Notes: generated by a model not told the origin, from the sequence alone. Shown: positions 1 to 9,483, counted from the stretch's first letter. The stretch: DNA of 64,000 nt from Salinispora cortesiana (GCF_000484695.1 NZ_AXVR01000001.1:186001-250000); one strand, 5' to 3'. Translations and numbers: made by a program.

Positions 1-1
1 T

Positions 2-886
2 GTGACCAACTCCAATGACAGCTACTGGCTGGCGAATCCGGAACATCCGTTGGAGGGCTACCCGCGCATCGTCGGCGCCGAGCAGACCCAGCGCAGCCTG
101 CGGACCCGGCTCGGTGTGCATCAGGTGCAGCAGCGCCGCACCGGCACCGATGGACTTCCCGGGAGGGGCTTCACCACCAGCAATCTGTGGGACGTGACGC
201 TCGGCAACCGGGTCTACGGCGGTGAACTGGTCCGCGACGACCTGGTCCGGAGCTGCGAGGCGGCGCCGACGGCGACCACCTCCGACGGCGCCACCGTCGA
301 CCTGACCGAAGCTTGCGCGGCCCTGCGCGGTTGGGATCTGCGGGTTGATCTGGACAGCCGCGGCGCGCATCTGTTCACCGAGTTCGTTGGGGCCGGTGGC
401 CTGCGCTTCGCCGACCCGTTCGACCCGACCGCCCCGCTGAGCACGCCGAGCCGGCTTGCCGTCGACGACCCGAAGGTGCGGACCGCTCTCGCGGACGCCG
501 TCCAGAAGCTGGACGGCATCCCGCTCGACGCCCGGCTCGGCGACATCCAGACCGAGCCGCGGGGCGCCGAACAGATCCCGATCCACGGTGGGCATCACGA
601 TGTCGGCGCCTTCAACATGACCATCAGTGGGTTTGCGCCCGGAGTCGGCTACCCCAAGATCTTGCACGGCACCTCGTTCCTGATGGCCGTCGAGCTGGGT
701 CGCGACGGGCCGTCGGGCCGGCAGATCCTCACCTACTCGCAGTCGGCCAACCCGAATTCGCCCTGGTACGCCGATCAGACCCGGCTGTATTCGGGCAAGG
801 GTTGGGACACCATCAAATTTACGCAGCGCCAGCTCCGAGCCGACCCGAACCTGGTCACGTACCGGGTGGGGGAGCGGCGCGACTGA
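2..886 (+). CDS. Penicillin/AHL/aculeacin acylase family, C-terminal part (cut by window edge)
   Basis: This looks like the end of the beta chain of an Ntn-hydrolase acylase of the penicillin acylase / acyl-homoserine-lactone acylase / aculeacin A acylase family. Such enzymes are secreted and cleave amides of acylated metabolites. The visible 294 residues contain the family's substrate-side stretch NDSYWLANPEHPLEGY near the start and, near the end, ILTYSQSANPNSPWYADQT and a terminal FTQRQLRADPNL. The family is normally about 750-800 residues, so the signal peptide, alpha chain and nucleophile Ser lie upstream of the window. The GTG at base 2 is an internal codon, not a believable start. A long perfect hairpin follows the stop codon. 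Whether it belongs to the neighbouring cluster cannot be judged. Confidence 0.85.
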   Translation: MTNSNDSYWLANPEHPLEGYPRIVGAEQTQRSLRTRLGVHQVQQRRTGTDGLPGRGFTTSNLWDVTLGNRVYGGELVRDDLVRSCEAAPTATTSDGATVDLTEACAALRGWDLRVDLDSRGAHLFTEFVGAGGLRFADPFDPTAPLSTPSRLAVDDPKVRTALADAVQKLDGIPLDARLGDIQTEPRGAEQIPIHGGHHDVGAFNMTISGFAPGVGYPKILHGTSFLMAVELGRDGPSGRQILTYSQSANPNSPWYADQTRLYSGKGWDTIKFTQRQLRADPNLVTYRVGERRD

Positions 887-892
887 CCGCAT

Positions 893-926
893 CCGGTGGC
901 CGGTGGGCCTGCCCACCGGCCACCGG
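893..926 (+). terminator. Perfect 16-bp hairpin after the acylase gene
   Basis: Bases 893-908 pair perfectly with 911-926 around a 2-base loop, starting 7 bases after the acylase stop codon. There is no T-tract, as is usual for actinobacterial terminators. The hairpin separates the acylase from the cluster to its right. Confidence 0.75.
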
Positions 927-1075
927 CCGCATGCCGTCGTCCACGGCCAAGTCACCGCCCATCGAGGCTCCACCTGGCCAGGACCTGGAGGGCGACGATG
1001 CGCTCGCGGATGAACGAGAGTGCCTATCTGCGAAATTCGCTGATGCCGGGACGCTAGATGGAGTTGGGTTCGTCC

Positions 1076-1362
1076 ATGAGCTTCATGCTGGGCACTCCGA
1101 GGGCTGACGAGCTGCCATCAGCGGCCGAGGCGCTCAAGCGGTGGCAGCTCGACGAGGGAGCGCTGCAACTGCACTCCGGCGATCTCGGCTGGCACTCGCA
1201 AAACGGTGCGAGGCTACCGCCGCCGCGACCCTTCGCGACCTGGGTTCGTCCAGCGCGGGCGGGTGCGTGCAGAGCTCCAACGCCGGTGCCATGGCCACCT
1301 ACGCCTCGGCCGGCCTCACTCCGTCCGCCGAGGTGACTGATCTGCGTCGCGGTCCTCGGTGA
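1076..1362 (+). pseudogene. Remnant of a GNAT N-acetyltransferase gene (frameshift plus internal deletion)
   Basis: Reading from ATG 1076 gives MSFMLGTPRADELPSAAEA and then LHSGDLGWHSQNGA, the typical start of a family of actinobacterial GNAT acetyltransferases. At about 1205 the reading shifts by one frame into EATAAATLRDLG. It then jumps to VQSSNAGAMATYASAGLTP and SAEVTDLRR, which resembles the C-terminus of the same family. Intact members are about 230-250 residues, whereas only about 90 codons remain here, so most of the acetyl-CoA-binding core is missing. No strong ribosome-binding site is present. I infer a decayed gene at the left border of the metabolite cluster. The assignment rests on remembered family sequence, not on a search. 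Confidence 0.55.
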
Positions 1363-1445
1363 ACTTCGGGCGAGGCCCGGTCTAGCTTTCGCGGTCGAGG
1401 GCGCCAGCCGGACGGCCTGGGTGGCCGCCAGCTGGCACTGGGAGA

Positions 1446-2624
1446 TCAGAGGTACTGCGTGTTGGGCTCCAGACCGCAGAGGACGCGGCCGTATAGCTCG
1501 TAGTTGGTGTTCGGGTGCATCAGCGCGTGCATGTTCAGCGTCTGTACGTCCCGGTCGATGCGTTGGATGGGGACGTCGCTGTAGATCGAGCTGCCGCCGC
1601 TGGCCGTCCGCAGCACTCCGACCGCCTCCTTGGTGAGGTCGAAGACACGGCCCAGGCTTACCCGGGCGAGCGCCCGCTCGTGGACGGTCCACGAATCACC
1701 AGCGACGCTCTTGCCGTCCACCAGGTCTGCCAGCCGCCGTGCGTGGAACTCCGCTTCCTCGAGTTTGAGGGACGCCCCGGCAACCTGGAAGTGGGTCAGC
1801 GGGGCCTCCCGCTGGCTGTCATAGCTCGTGTAAGTGATCTTGCGTTCGGGGAGTTGTTCCAGGAAGCCCTCCAATGCGGCCTTCCCGAGGCCGATGGCGC
1901 TGCCGGTGAAGCTGCTACAGCCGATCGCCATCATCGGCTGCCGGTACAGGCCGTGCTCGGCGTTGGTCCGCGAGGCGTACTGCTCGGTCAGTACGGCGGG
2001 CATCGGAATGATCCGCTCCTGAGGGACGAACACCCCCTGGGCGACGACGGTCACGCTGCCGGTGCCCCGGAGCCCGGCGGTGTGCCAGTCGTCCACGATC
2101 TCCAGGTCAGACATCGGCACCAGGCCCAGTACCGGCCATTGGGTGCCGTCGGGTGCGGGGCCGAGGGCGATGATCGCCTGCCACTGGCTGTGCAGGGCGC
2201 CGCTGACGAAACGCCACTGGCCGTTGACGGTGAAGCCCCCGCTGGTGGGCTCGGCCACCGCCGAGGGCGTCAGCACGCCGCACACCCGCGTGTCCGGTGA
2301 GCTGAACACCTCGTCCTGGACCTCGTCCGGGAAGAGGCATGCCAACCAACTGCTGATTGACCACACCGACGCCGTCCAGGCGGTGGATCCGTCCCCGCGG
2401 CTGAGCTCACGGAGCACGTAGAGCACGGTGCGCGCATCGCTCTGGTAGCCGCCGTAGCGGTGCGGGATGCGCATCCGCAGCACGCCGGACGCGGTCAGTG
2501 CCTCAAGTACCTCGTCGTGTAGACGCCGGTGCTCCTCGTGCCACAGCGCGTGCTTTCGAAGGATCGGGATGAGCCCGGATGCGCGGCTTACGAGGTCCGG
2601 CTGAGTTGGAGCCTGGGTTTCCAA
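1446..2624 (-). CDS. Acyl-CoA-dehydrogenase-fold flavoenzyme (group D flavin monooxygenase/oxidase-like)
   Basis: A 392-residue protein with the acyl-CoA dehydrogenase fold. An N-terminal helical domain contains [13 protein letters not shown] and [13 protein letters not shown] middle beta domain contains [17 protein letters not shown]-terminal helical domain ends in [19 protein letters not shown]. This pattern is common in two-component flavin-dependent hydroxylases and N-oxygenases of biosynthetic clusters (HsaA/DszC-like) rather than in beta-oxidation enzymes. The start chosen is TTG at 2624, because GAGGAGGG lies 7-8 bases upstream and the length then matches the family. The longer open frame has no Shine-Dalgarno sequence. 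No flavin reductase was recognised nearby. The exact substrate is unknown. Confidence 0.8.
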   Translation of the reverse strand: METQAPTQPDLVSRASGLIPILRKHALWHEEHRRLHDEVLEALTASGVLRMRIPHRYGGYQSDARTVLYVLRELSRGDGSTAWTASVWSISSWLACLFPDEVQDEVFSSPDTRVCGVLTPSAVAEPTSGGFTVNGQWRFVSGALHSQWQAIIALGPAPDGTQWPVLGLVPMSDLEIVDDWHTAGLRGTGSVTVVAQGVFVPQERIIPMPAVLTEQYASRTNAEHGLYRQPMMAIGCSSFTGSAIGLGKAALEGFLEQLPERKITYTSYDSQREAPLTHFQVAGASLKLEEAEFHARRLADLVDGKSVAGDSWTVHERALARVSLGRVFDLTKEAVGVLRTASGGSSIYSDVPIQRIDRDVQTLNMHALMHPNTNYELYGRVLCGLEPNTQYL

Positions 2625-3005
2625 TACCGTGTCCCTCCTCGAGTGCGGGTCGCCGATCGTCGCGGCCCACCGACGAACCGGGCTACGCCTCGGCAAACCC
2701 AGCCTCCGCCATCCTGTCTGGATGATGCAGATCGGGACGGCGCGGACCCGGTGGCTGCGACCATTCGAATCTGTCAATTTTGCGGCGACCTTGCATCTCT
2801 TGACATGCGCTCCCGCCGGCACCACCGGGTCGTCGCCGGCCGTGCGGGTGGCCTGATCGCACTTCTCGGAACGCTGCCGTGGGCAGGCGGTTGACTGCAC
2901 GACGGCATGGGCATTCGCTGCGTCGCCCGGGCCGGGCGATCGGGGTAGCGGCGGTCGAGCAAGACAACCAGGTAGGTCGATGGTGCCTGGCTGCTGGGCA
3001 GTAGC
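2625..3005. other. 381-bp intergenic region, no gene seen
   Basis: This spacer lies between two leftward genes. A good TTGACA hexamer on the minus strand (2777-2772) has no convincing -10 at the right distance, and another on the plus strand (2800-2805) has no gene to serve. I see no coding sequence, repeat or strong hairpin. Confidence 0.5.
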
Positions 3006-4031
3006 TTATGTCAATGCAGCCCGCCCCGCCGCCGCAGCGGTGATCCGCCCGGTCTCGTTCAGCCACCGGACGGTGTCCGTCATGGTCCGAGTCAAGGGCT
3101 GGCCTTCGTCACCGAGCAAGCTGGAGGTCCGGCGGTTATCGACCGGGCGGCTGACCGCGCAGGCGTAGACCGCTCCGTACTGGGCAGGAATGCGTGCGGG
3201 GATCAGACGCTGCGCTGCGCTGGCCAGTGCGGTGACGGGCAACATGAGCCCGACGGGCAGGTGGATGGCGGGCAGCCGGCGACCGGTGACCTCCCGCAAG
3301 ATAGCGAGGTACTTTCGGGTCGTGACGTAATGGCCGGGGGCGAGGAACCGGCGGGGTCCCTGCCCGGGCTCCAACACCGCGGTGTGCAGGCGGGCCACGT
3401 CCCGGACGTCACCGATGGGGAAGCCGCCGGTCGGCCACATCGGCATCAGGCCCCGCAGCGTGTCCCGGACCCGCGTCACCTGGTCGCCGAGATGTGGGTC
3501 GGCCGGTCCCAACGTAGCCAGCGGATAGGTGATCACGACTGGGGCTCCCTCGTCCTGATGCCGCCGGGCGACGAGTTCCGCGGCGACCTTGCTTGCCAAG
3601 TATGTCTCTCGGGGCTTGGCGGCGGGGGAGTCCACAGTGATTGTGCCCTCGGGCCCGGGTGCCAAGGCGCCGAAGGTCGACACATGCACGATCGGATCGA
3701 GACGGGCCGTGCGCGCCGCCCGCAGCACCACTTCGGTCCCCCGTACGTTGGCGTCCCACATGCCTCGGTGTCGTCGGCTGTCGAAACTGTAGCGACCCGC
3801 TAGATGCACCACCGCGTCGCAGCCGTCGGCAGCTCGGGCGACCACCTCGGGATCCGTGACGTCGCCCCGCACCTGCCGCACGGCGGCCGGGTCGATGTCG
3901 AGCGGCCCCAACGCGGCGGCCACCCCTCCCCTTCCCCGAACCAGGAGCCGGACTCGGTGTCCGGCCCGAACCAGCGCGGCGGTGGTGTGCGAACCGAGAT
4001 AACCGGTGCCCCCGGTAAGCAGGATCAGCAT
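3006..4031 (-). CDS. NAD-dependent epimerase/dehydratase (extended SDR)
   Basis: A 341-residue extended short-chain dehydrogenase. The Rossmann motif TGGTGYLG is at residues 6-13, VHLAG at 75-79, NVRGT at 95-99 and the catalytic pair Y144xxxK148 (YLASK) follows. The C-terminal half is typical of dihydroflavonol reductase / 3-beta-HSD / nucleoside-sugar epimerase relatives. Substrate class cannot be set from sequence: it could reduce a ketone on the product or tailor a sugar. It is 199 bp downstream of the TauD-type gene on the same strand, so cotranscription is possible but not certain. ATG 4031 is preceded only by a weak purine stretch. Confidence 0.85.
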   Translation of the reverse strand: MLILLTGGTGYLGSHTTAALVRAGHRVRLLVRGRGGVAAALGPLDIDPAAVRQVRGDVTDPEVVARAADGCDAVVHLAGRYSFDSRRHRGMWDANVRGTEVVLRAARTARLDPIVHVSTFGALAPGPEGTITVDSPAAKPRETYLASKVAAELVARRHQDEGAPVVITYPLATLGPADPHLGDQVTRVRDTLRGLMPMWPTGGFPIGDVRDVARLHTAVLEPGQGPRRFLAPGHYVTTRKYLAILREVTGRRLPAIHLPVGLMLPVTALASAAQRLIPARIPAQYGAVYACAVSRPVDNRRTSSLLGDEGQPLTRTMTDTVRWLNETGRITAAAAGRAALT

Positions 4032-4230
4032 CGCTCAATCTTGTGGCATCGATCAGTGCTGGACGGCTTCCACCGTGCGCAAAGCCCGGTGACGCCTGGA
4101 TAGGCCACCCCTGCGGTGCGGGTGGCCGCCCGCTGGGCGACCACCCGCTCGCGTACCGCCTGGTGCCCGACCCGCTGGCCGCCGAAGCGCGCCGGCGCCG
4201 AGACCGCTCGTCGTGGTTTGAGGCCCGGCC

Positions 4231-5079
4231 TCACATCACCGTCGTTCGGTAGAGCAACCGACGGTGCTCCTTGTGGTCGCACGGGGTGCGGGTGTGCATG
4301 GTCGCCTGGTTGTCCCAGATCACCAGGTCGCCTTGGTGCCATCGGTGCCGGTAGAGGTACCGGTCCGCGGTGGCGTGCCGCAGCAGACGGTCCAGCAGGG
4401 CACTGCTGTCGGCCTCGGCCAGCCCGACCACCCCACTGATGATCATGCTGCCGAGCAGTAGTGACCGCCGTCCGGTGACCGGGTGGACTCGGACCAGCGG
4501 ATGCGCCACGTCGGGCATCCGCTCCCGCTCCTCGGGAGTCAGCGGGGCTTTGTGCGGGTTGGTCCTGCGCTCCGTCTCGACCAGGTAGTTCATCGAGTGC
4601 ACCGCGCGCAGGCTCTCGACTTCTCGCTTCAGCGACTCGGGCAGCTCGTCGTAGGCCACGGTGGAGTCGGCAAAGAGGGTGTCGCCTCCCTCCGCCGGGG
4701 CGATCTCGGAATATAGCAATGACGCCCTGCTCATCACGGTCTTCCACGAGTAGTCCGTGTGCCATTCGATCTGGTCGTCGCCGTCGTAGAGCCCGATCGG
4801 CTTGCCGTTCTGGAAGATGTTGCTGATCTTCAGCACCTCCGGGAACTCGGGCACGACATACTGTCGGACCGGGTAGACGTCGAGCGGACCGAAGATCCGG
4901 CTGAACCGCACGTGCTCCTCGTGCCCCAGCTTCTGACCGGGCAGCACCAGCAGCCGGTGCTCGGTCAGATCATCAATCAGGCGGCGTGCCGATCCCTGGT
5001 CGAGCCGATCCCGCAGGTCCAGACCGGTGATCCTCGCCCCGAAGGTCGCACCCAGTTTCTCCAGCTGGTAGGACGACAT
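4231..5079 (-). CDS. TauD/TfdA-family Fe(II)/2-oxoglutarate dioxygenase
   Basis: A 282-residue alpha-ketoglutarate-dependent dioxygenase. The facial triad is visible as WHTD (His107, Asp109) and the distal His262 in TMHTRTPCD, followed by Arg-rich RRLLYRTTV, which binds 2-oxoglutarate. The whole length fits TauD/TfdA. The reading frame opens at ATG 5085, but GAGGAG sits one base from that codon. Measured to the third codon, ATG 5079, the spacing is 7 bases, so 5079 is the better start. The gene follows the stand-alone condensation gene by 27 bp and is probably cotranscribed with it. It likely hydroxylates or desaturates a cluster intermediate. Confidence 0.88.
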   Translation of the reverse strand: MSSYQLEKLGATFGARITGLDLRDRLDQGSARRLIDDLTEHRLLVLPGQKLGHEEHVRFSRIFGPLDVYPVRQYVVPEFPEVLKISNIFQNGKPIGLYDGDDQIEWHTDYSWKTVMSRASLLYSEIAPAEGGDTLFADSTVAYDELPESLKREVESLRAVHSMNYLVETERRTNPHKAPLTPEERERMPDVAHPLVRVHPVTGRRSLLLGSMIISGVVGLAEADSSALLDRLLRHATADRYLYRHRWHQGDLVIWDNQATMHTRTPCDHKEHRRLLYRTTVM

Positions 5080-5106
5080 CAACATTCTCCTCGCTCATCG
5101 GGGTGG

Positions 5107-6453
5107 TCAGAGCCTCTTCCATTCCCGGTCCGGTTCGTGCACCGCCGTAGCCAGTAGTCGGCAATATTCCGAAACCCAGTCCGCCACCGTCTGTCGGTCG
5201 AATTCTTCCGGGTTGAACTGCACGGTCCCGATCAGTTCCCCGGTGCGGAGCACCGCCATCGTCCAGGCGGCCCCTCCGGGAATCTCTGCGCTGACGGTCT
5301 CGGTCTTGTACACCTCGGCCGACTGCTCGCTGAGCCGTATCGAGTCGCCGTCGAAAGGAGACTGGGAAAATCCGAAGATGAAATCGCAGTTGCGGGGATC
5401 GTGCAACGGTTGCATCAGTTCGGGGATCTGTTGCTCGACGTGTTGGATGGGAACCTCGTGGCTGTACGCGCCCAGGCAGGTCGACCGGGTGCGCCGGACG
5501 ATGTCGCGGAAGCTCTCGCCGGAGTCAATGCAGGTGCGTAGGGCCAGAAAGTTGAGGAACGGTCCCACCGTGTTCTCGAACTGCCGCTGTCCGCGACCGT
5601 GGATGACCGTGTTGATCGTTAGGTCGGTGGTGCCGCGGATCCGGTGGGCCAGCACGTTGAACGCCGTCAGCATCACCATGAACGTCGAACACCGTATGGA
5701 TTCCGCCAGGCCGGCCGCGGCCGAGACCAGGTCCGCGTCGAGGCGGAAGTCATACGCCTGGTACGGAATGGAGTGGGTGGGCGGGATCGGTCGGTCGGTC
5801 GGCAGGGTGAAGATGTGCGCTCCGCGCAGCTGTTTGTGCCAGTACGCGTACGCCTCCACCGCACGAGGGCCCGTGAAGAACTCCTGCTGCCAGACCGCGT
5901 ACTCCCGGTACTGGCGTACTGGCGGCAGCTCGGGTGGCTGTCCGGTGGTCCGCGCTGCGTAGCAGGCCGCCAGATCCCGCAAGATCAGCTGTACCGACCA
6001 GCCGTCGCAGGCGGTGTGATGGGTGACCAAGCTGAGCACGCTGTCCCGGTCGTCGAACCGGGCGAGGACGGCTCGCAGCAGCGGCAGTTCGTGCACGTCC
6101 AGGCTGCTGGACTCGGCCTCGGTGAGCAACTGCTCGGCGAGCCGGTCCCGGTCCGGGCCCGGCTCGGTCGGTAGTTCCCGCACCACCAACGGCACCCGGC
6201 TCGGTGGATGTACCTGTAGGTACGGTGGGTCGGCGTCGCGCACGAGCACCGTCCGCAGTTGCTCGTGGCGCGCCACAACGTCGTCCAGGGCGGCCTGTAG
6301 CGCTGCCCCATCGAGCGTTCCGGTGACCCGGACCGCCTTGGCCACCACGAAGCGTGGCCCGAACGACCCGGCTTGCTCGCCTGAGCACCACAGCGTCTGG
6401 GGGTACGACAGCGGGAACCTGTCTCGGGGGCCGGGTGAGGGGCGGGTGAACAC
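5107..6453 (-). CDS. Stand-alone NRPS condensation-domain enzyme
   Basis: A 448-residue protein made of a single condensation domain. FPLSYPQTLWC near residue 13 is core C1. HHTACDG at 145-151 is an intact HHxxxDG catalytic motif. GRGQRQFENTVGPFLNFLALR is the later solvent-channel region. No carrier, adenylation or thioesterase domain is attached. Free-standing C domains of this kind (for example SgcC5) form esters or amides between a carrier-bound acyl group and a soluble or second partner. It starts at GTG 6453, five bases after the epoxide hydrolase stop, so the two are translationally coupled. Because the NRPS/PKS in this window has no visible release domain, this enzyme is a candidate for chain release or attachment of a second acyl unit (inference). 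Confidence 0.9.
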   Translation of the reverse strand: MFTRPSPGPRDRFPLSYPQTLWCSGEQAGSFGPRFVVAKAVRVTGTLDGAALQAALDDVVARHEQLRTVLVRDADPPYLQVHPPSRVPLVVRELPTEPGPDRDRLAEQLLTEAESSSLDVHELPLLRAVLARFDDRDSVLSLVTHHTACDGWSVQLILRDLAACYAARTTGQPPELPPVRQYREYAVWQQEFFTGPRAVEAYAYWHKQLRGAHIFTLPTDRPIPPTHSIPYQAYDFRLDADLVSAAAGLAESIRCSTFMVMLTAFNVLAHRIRGTTDLTINTVIHGRGQRQFENTVGPFLNFLALRTCIDSGESFRDIVRRTRSTCLGAYSHEVPIQHVEQQIPELMQPLHDPRNCDFIFGFSQSPFDGDSIRLSEQSAEVYKTETVSAEIPGGAAWTMAVLRTGELIGTVQFNPEEFDRQTVADWVSEYCRLLATAVHEPDREWKRL

Positions 6454-6458
6454 GCGCC

Positions 6459-7619
6459 CTACCGGTCCAGAGCAGCGGCGAAGGAGCGCAGGTCCTGGAC
6501 GAAGAGGTCGGGTTCCTCCAAGGCCGGGAAGTGGCCGCCCCGGTCGAATTCGCTCCACTGCACAATGTTTGGAAAGTTCGGCTCGGCGATCCGGCGGACC
6601 GGCAGGCACGCGTCGTGCGCGTAGGCCGCGACGCCCAGCGGCACCGGGTGCGGGGGTGCCGCAGGTGGCGGCGTCGGCGCGAGGGGCAGCATATCGGCCA
6701 TCTCGTAGTAGAGCTGGGCGGACGATCCGGCGGTGCCGGTCAGCCAGTAGATGGAGATGTTGGTCAGCAACTGGTCGCGGGCTACCGAGTCCTCGGGAGA
6801 CTTCACCGCCCCGGTCCACTCGAAGAACTTCTCGGTGATCCATGCGAGCTGCCCGACCGGGGAGTCGGTCAGCCCATAGGACAGCGTCTGCGGCCGGGTG
6901 CCCTGGATGTGCATGTAGCCGGAGCGGTTTTGGACGAACCTCGCCATCTGGTTGACCCGGCCGAGGTCCCGATCGTCGAGGGTGGCCATCGCGGTCGGGT
7001 CGCCGGAGGGCGGGGTCAACAGAAATGTGACGTGCGCGCCGGCCACGTATTCCGGCTGCATCGCGGCCAGCGCCAGTGAGACCCACACGCCCAGGTCACC
7101 GCCGTGCGCGGCGTACCGGTCGTAGCCGAGCCGGCGCATCAGCTCGCCCCAGGCCGCCGCGATCCGGTCGATGCTCCAGCCGGGCTCCCGGGTCGGCCCG
7201 GAGAATCCGAAGCCTGGCAACGAGGGGATGACCAAGTGGAACGCCCGCGCCGGATCGCCACCATGGCGGCGCGGGTCACTCAATGGGCCGATCACGTCGA
7301 GGTACTCCGCGACTGAGCTCGGCCAGCCGTGCGTGATGACCAGCGGTAGTGCGTCCGGTTCGGGGGAGCGCACGTGCAGGAAGTGCACGTCGGTACCGTC
7401 GATCTCGGTGACGAACTGCGGGTGTTGGTTGAGCCGCGCCTCGGCGTCGCGCCAGTTGTAGCCGGTGCGCCAGTAGTCGGCCAGCTCCTTGAGGTATTCC
7501 AGCGGCACCCCCCGGTCCCAGCCAACCCCGGGCAGTTCGGCCGGCCAGCGGGTGTTGTCCAGTCGACGGTGCAGGTCGTCGAGGGTCGCTTGCGGGACGG
7601 CAATACGGAAAGGACGCAT
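6459..7619 (-). CDS. Epoxide hydrolase (alpha/beta-hydrolase with EHN domain)
   Basis: A 386-residue epoxide hydrolase. The N-terminal EHN region begins [20 protein letters not shown]. The oxyanion motif HGWP is at 97-100, nucleophile Asp175 lies in HGGDLG and the catalytic His363 in GGHFPALE. The family opens epoxides to diols and includes microsomal-type enzymes and those of enediyne pathways. AAGGAG stands 6-7 bases before ATG 7619, which settles the start; the longer frame upstream is non-coding. It heads the leftward operon and lies divergently from an FAD epoxidase-like gene, so the two may act in sequence on one substrate. Confidence 0.92.
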   Translation of the reverse strand: MRPFRIAVPQATLDDLHRRLDNTRWPAELPGVGWDRGVPLEYLKELADYWRTGYNWRDAEARLNQHPQFVTEIDGTDVHFLHVRSPEPDALPLVITHGWPSSVAEYLDVIGPLSDPRRHGGDPARAFHLVIPSLPGFGFSGPTREPGWSIDRIAAAWGELMRRLGYDRYAAHGGDLGVWVSLALAAMQPEYVAGAHVTFLLTPPSGDPTAMATLDDRDLGRVNQMARFVQNRSGYMHIQGTRPQTLSYGLTDSPVGQLAWITEKFFEWTGAVKSPEDSVARDQLLTNISIYWLTGTAGSSAQLYYEMADMLPLAPTPPPAAPPHPVPLGVAAYAHDACLPVRRIAEPNFPNIVQWSEFDRGGHFPALEEPDLFVQDLRSFAAALDR

Positions 7620-8002
7620 CTGATACTCCTTATCCCAGCTGCCGACGACCTCACGGGACGCGTGAGGCGCCCAGCTCCGAGTGATTCCTCCGCGATAGGC
7701 CCGGTGGTGGGGGCGAGTTCGTCCACCAGACCGGGGCACATGCCGGGTCGGCCTGGTGGTGTCGCCTACGCTCGGGAATCGAAGGGTGTCGCAGACGGTA
7801 CCAGCGTCGTAGGGGTCGAAAAAGAGGCATCAAGGGGCCGCTCTGGAGACAGCACTTTGGAAGCAGCCCGAATTTCGAGCGGGTGAGCAAGCTAGGAGTA
7901 GAAGATTCCCCGACGGCGCCTATATTGGATGCAACCGATCTCCAGGTTGGTGCGGTGGTTGCGATACGACCACCGCCGGAGCCGTTTGGCATAGGAGTAA
8001 AT
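7620..8002. other. 383-bp divergent promoter region
   Basis: This region separates the epoxide hydrolase (leftward) from the FAD oxygenase (rightward). It contains the inverted repeat listed separately at 7649-7667. A GTG at 7883 opens an upstream extension of the FAD gene but has no family sequence behind it. No other gene is visible. Confidence 0.5.
7649..7667. promoter_or_regulatory. Inverted repeat CCTCACG-N5-CGTGAGG in the epoxide hydrolase leader
   Basis: A perfect 7-bp inverted repeat with a 5-base spacer, 30 bases upstream of the epoxide hydrolase ATG. It may be an operator or an RNA hairpin in the 5' leader. No regulator in the window can be assigned to it. Confidence 0.4.
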
Positions 8003-9367
8003 ATGGCGGGCGGAAATATCGGAGACCGCGCCGTGGTGCTTGGTGCCGGCATGGCCGGACTGCTGGCCGCCCGCCTTCTGGCCGACTCCTACCGGCATGT
8101 CACGTTGGTCGACCGGGACGCGTTGCCCGACACGGCCCAGCCCCGGCGGGCGGTACCCCAGGGCCCACACATTCACGGCCTGCTCGGCCGGGGGCAGCAG
8201 GTCCTGGAGGAGCTGTTTCCCGGCTTCACCCGGGGGATGGCCTCGCTCGGAGTGCCGGTGGGTGACTTCGGCACGAGCCTGAGCTGGTATTTCAGCGGGC
8301 AGATGATCGAGCCCAGCGAAACCGGGCTGATCTGCGTGTCGGCCACCCGCCCGTTCCTGGAGAATTGGGTGCGCGAGCGGGTGCGGGCGCTACCCGGGGT
8401 TACGTTGCTCGATCGGGCGGACATCGTGGGGCTCACCGTGTCGGGCGACCGGGTCACCGGGGTCCGGGTGCAGGCCCACGGGGCGGGCGGTGCTGAGCGG
8501 CTACTGGCGGCCGACCTGGTGGTAGATGCTTCTGGCAAGAGCTCGCGCACCCCTCGTTGGCTGCGGGAGCTGCGCTACCCGGAGGTTCCCGAGGAGCGGG
8601 TCAAGATAGACCTGACATATACCACGGCGGACTTCCGGGGCCCGTTGTCGATCCACCTCACCGGCGACCGGATCGGCCTGGTCTGCGTCGCCAGCCCGAG
8701 GTCTCCTCGGGGCGCCACCCTGGTCCGTACCCAGGACCGCTACTCGCTGTCGCTCTATGGCCTGCTCGGTGACCGGCCGCCGACGGACCCAGACGGCTTC
8801 CTGGCCTTCGCCCGGTCGCTGCCGGTGCCCGAGATTCACGCGGCCGTCGCCGGTGCCCAGCTGCTCGACCCGCCCGTGTCGATGCGCTTTCCGGCCAACG
8901 TCCGCCGTCGCTACGAGCGGGTGGACCGCCTCCCGGAGGGCTTGCTCGTGCTGGGCGACGCGGCCTGTACGTTCAACCCGATCTACGCCCAGGGCATGAC
9001 TGTCGCGGCGATCGAGGCTCTTGTGTTGCGGGACCACCTTCGTCGAGGACACCCGCCCCGTCCGCGGGCGTTCTTCCGTGATCTCGCGGCGGTCGTTGAC
9101 GCCCCGTGGGACATGGCCGCCGGGGGTGACCTTGGTTTCCCCGGAGTGCGGGGTCGCCGCTCGGTCGCGGTGCGGATGGGCAACTTCTACATTCCCCGGC
9201 TACAGGCGGCGGCGGCCCGGGACGCCCGCCTCTCCGCCGCATTCCTACGTACCGCCGGTCTGGTCGATCCACCCACCGCGCTGATGCGTCCGAACGTGGT
9301 CTCGCGGGTGCTGTTCGCCCGCCGCCGGCCCGGCGTCTCGATGTCCGTACAGTCTGGCGGGCGGTGA
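8003..9367 (+). CDS. FAD-dependent oxygenase, LasC/Lsd18-like epoxidase candidate
   Basis: A 454-residue flavoprotein of the PHBH-like class. The dinucleotide motif GAGMAG is at residues 14-19, and the second FAD signature GDAACTFNPIYAQGM lies near residue 320. The wording FNPIYAQGM is characteristic of polyether epoxidases (LasC/Lsd18) and related squalene-epoxidase-like enzymes, so epoxidation of an alkene is a reasonable guess; simple hydroxylation is also possible. ATG 8003 is chosen because AGGAG lies 5 bases upstream; 40 further in-frame codons upstream have no homology. It is divergent from the epoxide hydrolase. No transmembrane segment is evident. Confidence 0.85.
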   Translation: MAGGNIGDRAVVLGAGMAGLLAARLLADSYRHVTLVDRDALPDTAQPRRAVPQGPHIHGLLGRGQQVLEELFPGFTRGMASLGVPVGDFGTSLSWYFSGQMIEPSETGLICVSATRPFLENWVRERVRALPGVTLLDRADIVGLTVSGDRVTGVRVQAHGAGGAERLLAADLVVDASGKSSRTPRWLRELRYPEVPEERVKIDLTYTTADFRGPLSIHLTGDRIGLVCVASPRSPRGATLVRTQDRYSLSLYGLLGDRPPTDPDGFLAFARSLPVPEIHAAVAGAQLLDPPVSMRFPANVRRRYERVDRLPEGLLVLGDAACTFNPIYAQGMTVAAIEALVLRDHLRRGHPPRPRAFFRDLAAVVDAPWDMAAGGDLGFPGVRGRRSVAVRMGNFYIPRLQAAAARDARLSAAFLRTAGLVDPPTALMRPNVVSRVLFARRRPGVSMSVQSGGR

Positions 9368-9428
9368 CGATGACCGGCCAGCCCAGATCAGCACCAGGTC
9401 GGACGCCAGGACTCCGGGCGCCGCCACG

Positions 9429-9483
9429 CCACCCCGCCTGGCATCGCTACCCACCCCGCCTGGCGTCGCTACCCACGCCGCCT
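9429..9483. repeat. 22-bp tandem repeat, two copies plus a partial third
   Basis: Bases 9429-9450 and 9451-9472 are identical except for one base (A/G at the 15th position); 9473-9483 begins a third copy with one change. The array is non-coding and lies in the 324-bp gap between the FAD oxygenase and the P450 gene. Confidence 0.8.

Noticed and set aside
2772..2805. Two TTGACA hexamers in opposite orientation
   Set aside because: Neither has a -10 hexamer at 16-19 bases, and the plus-strand one has no gene downstream.
7883..8002. Upstream in-frame extension of the FAD oxygenase
   Set aside because: AGGAG before ATG 8003 and the family start at MAGGNIGDRAVVLG show that translation begins at 8003.
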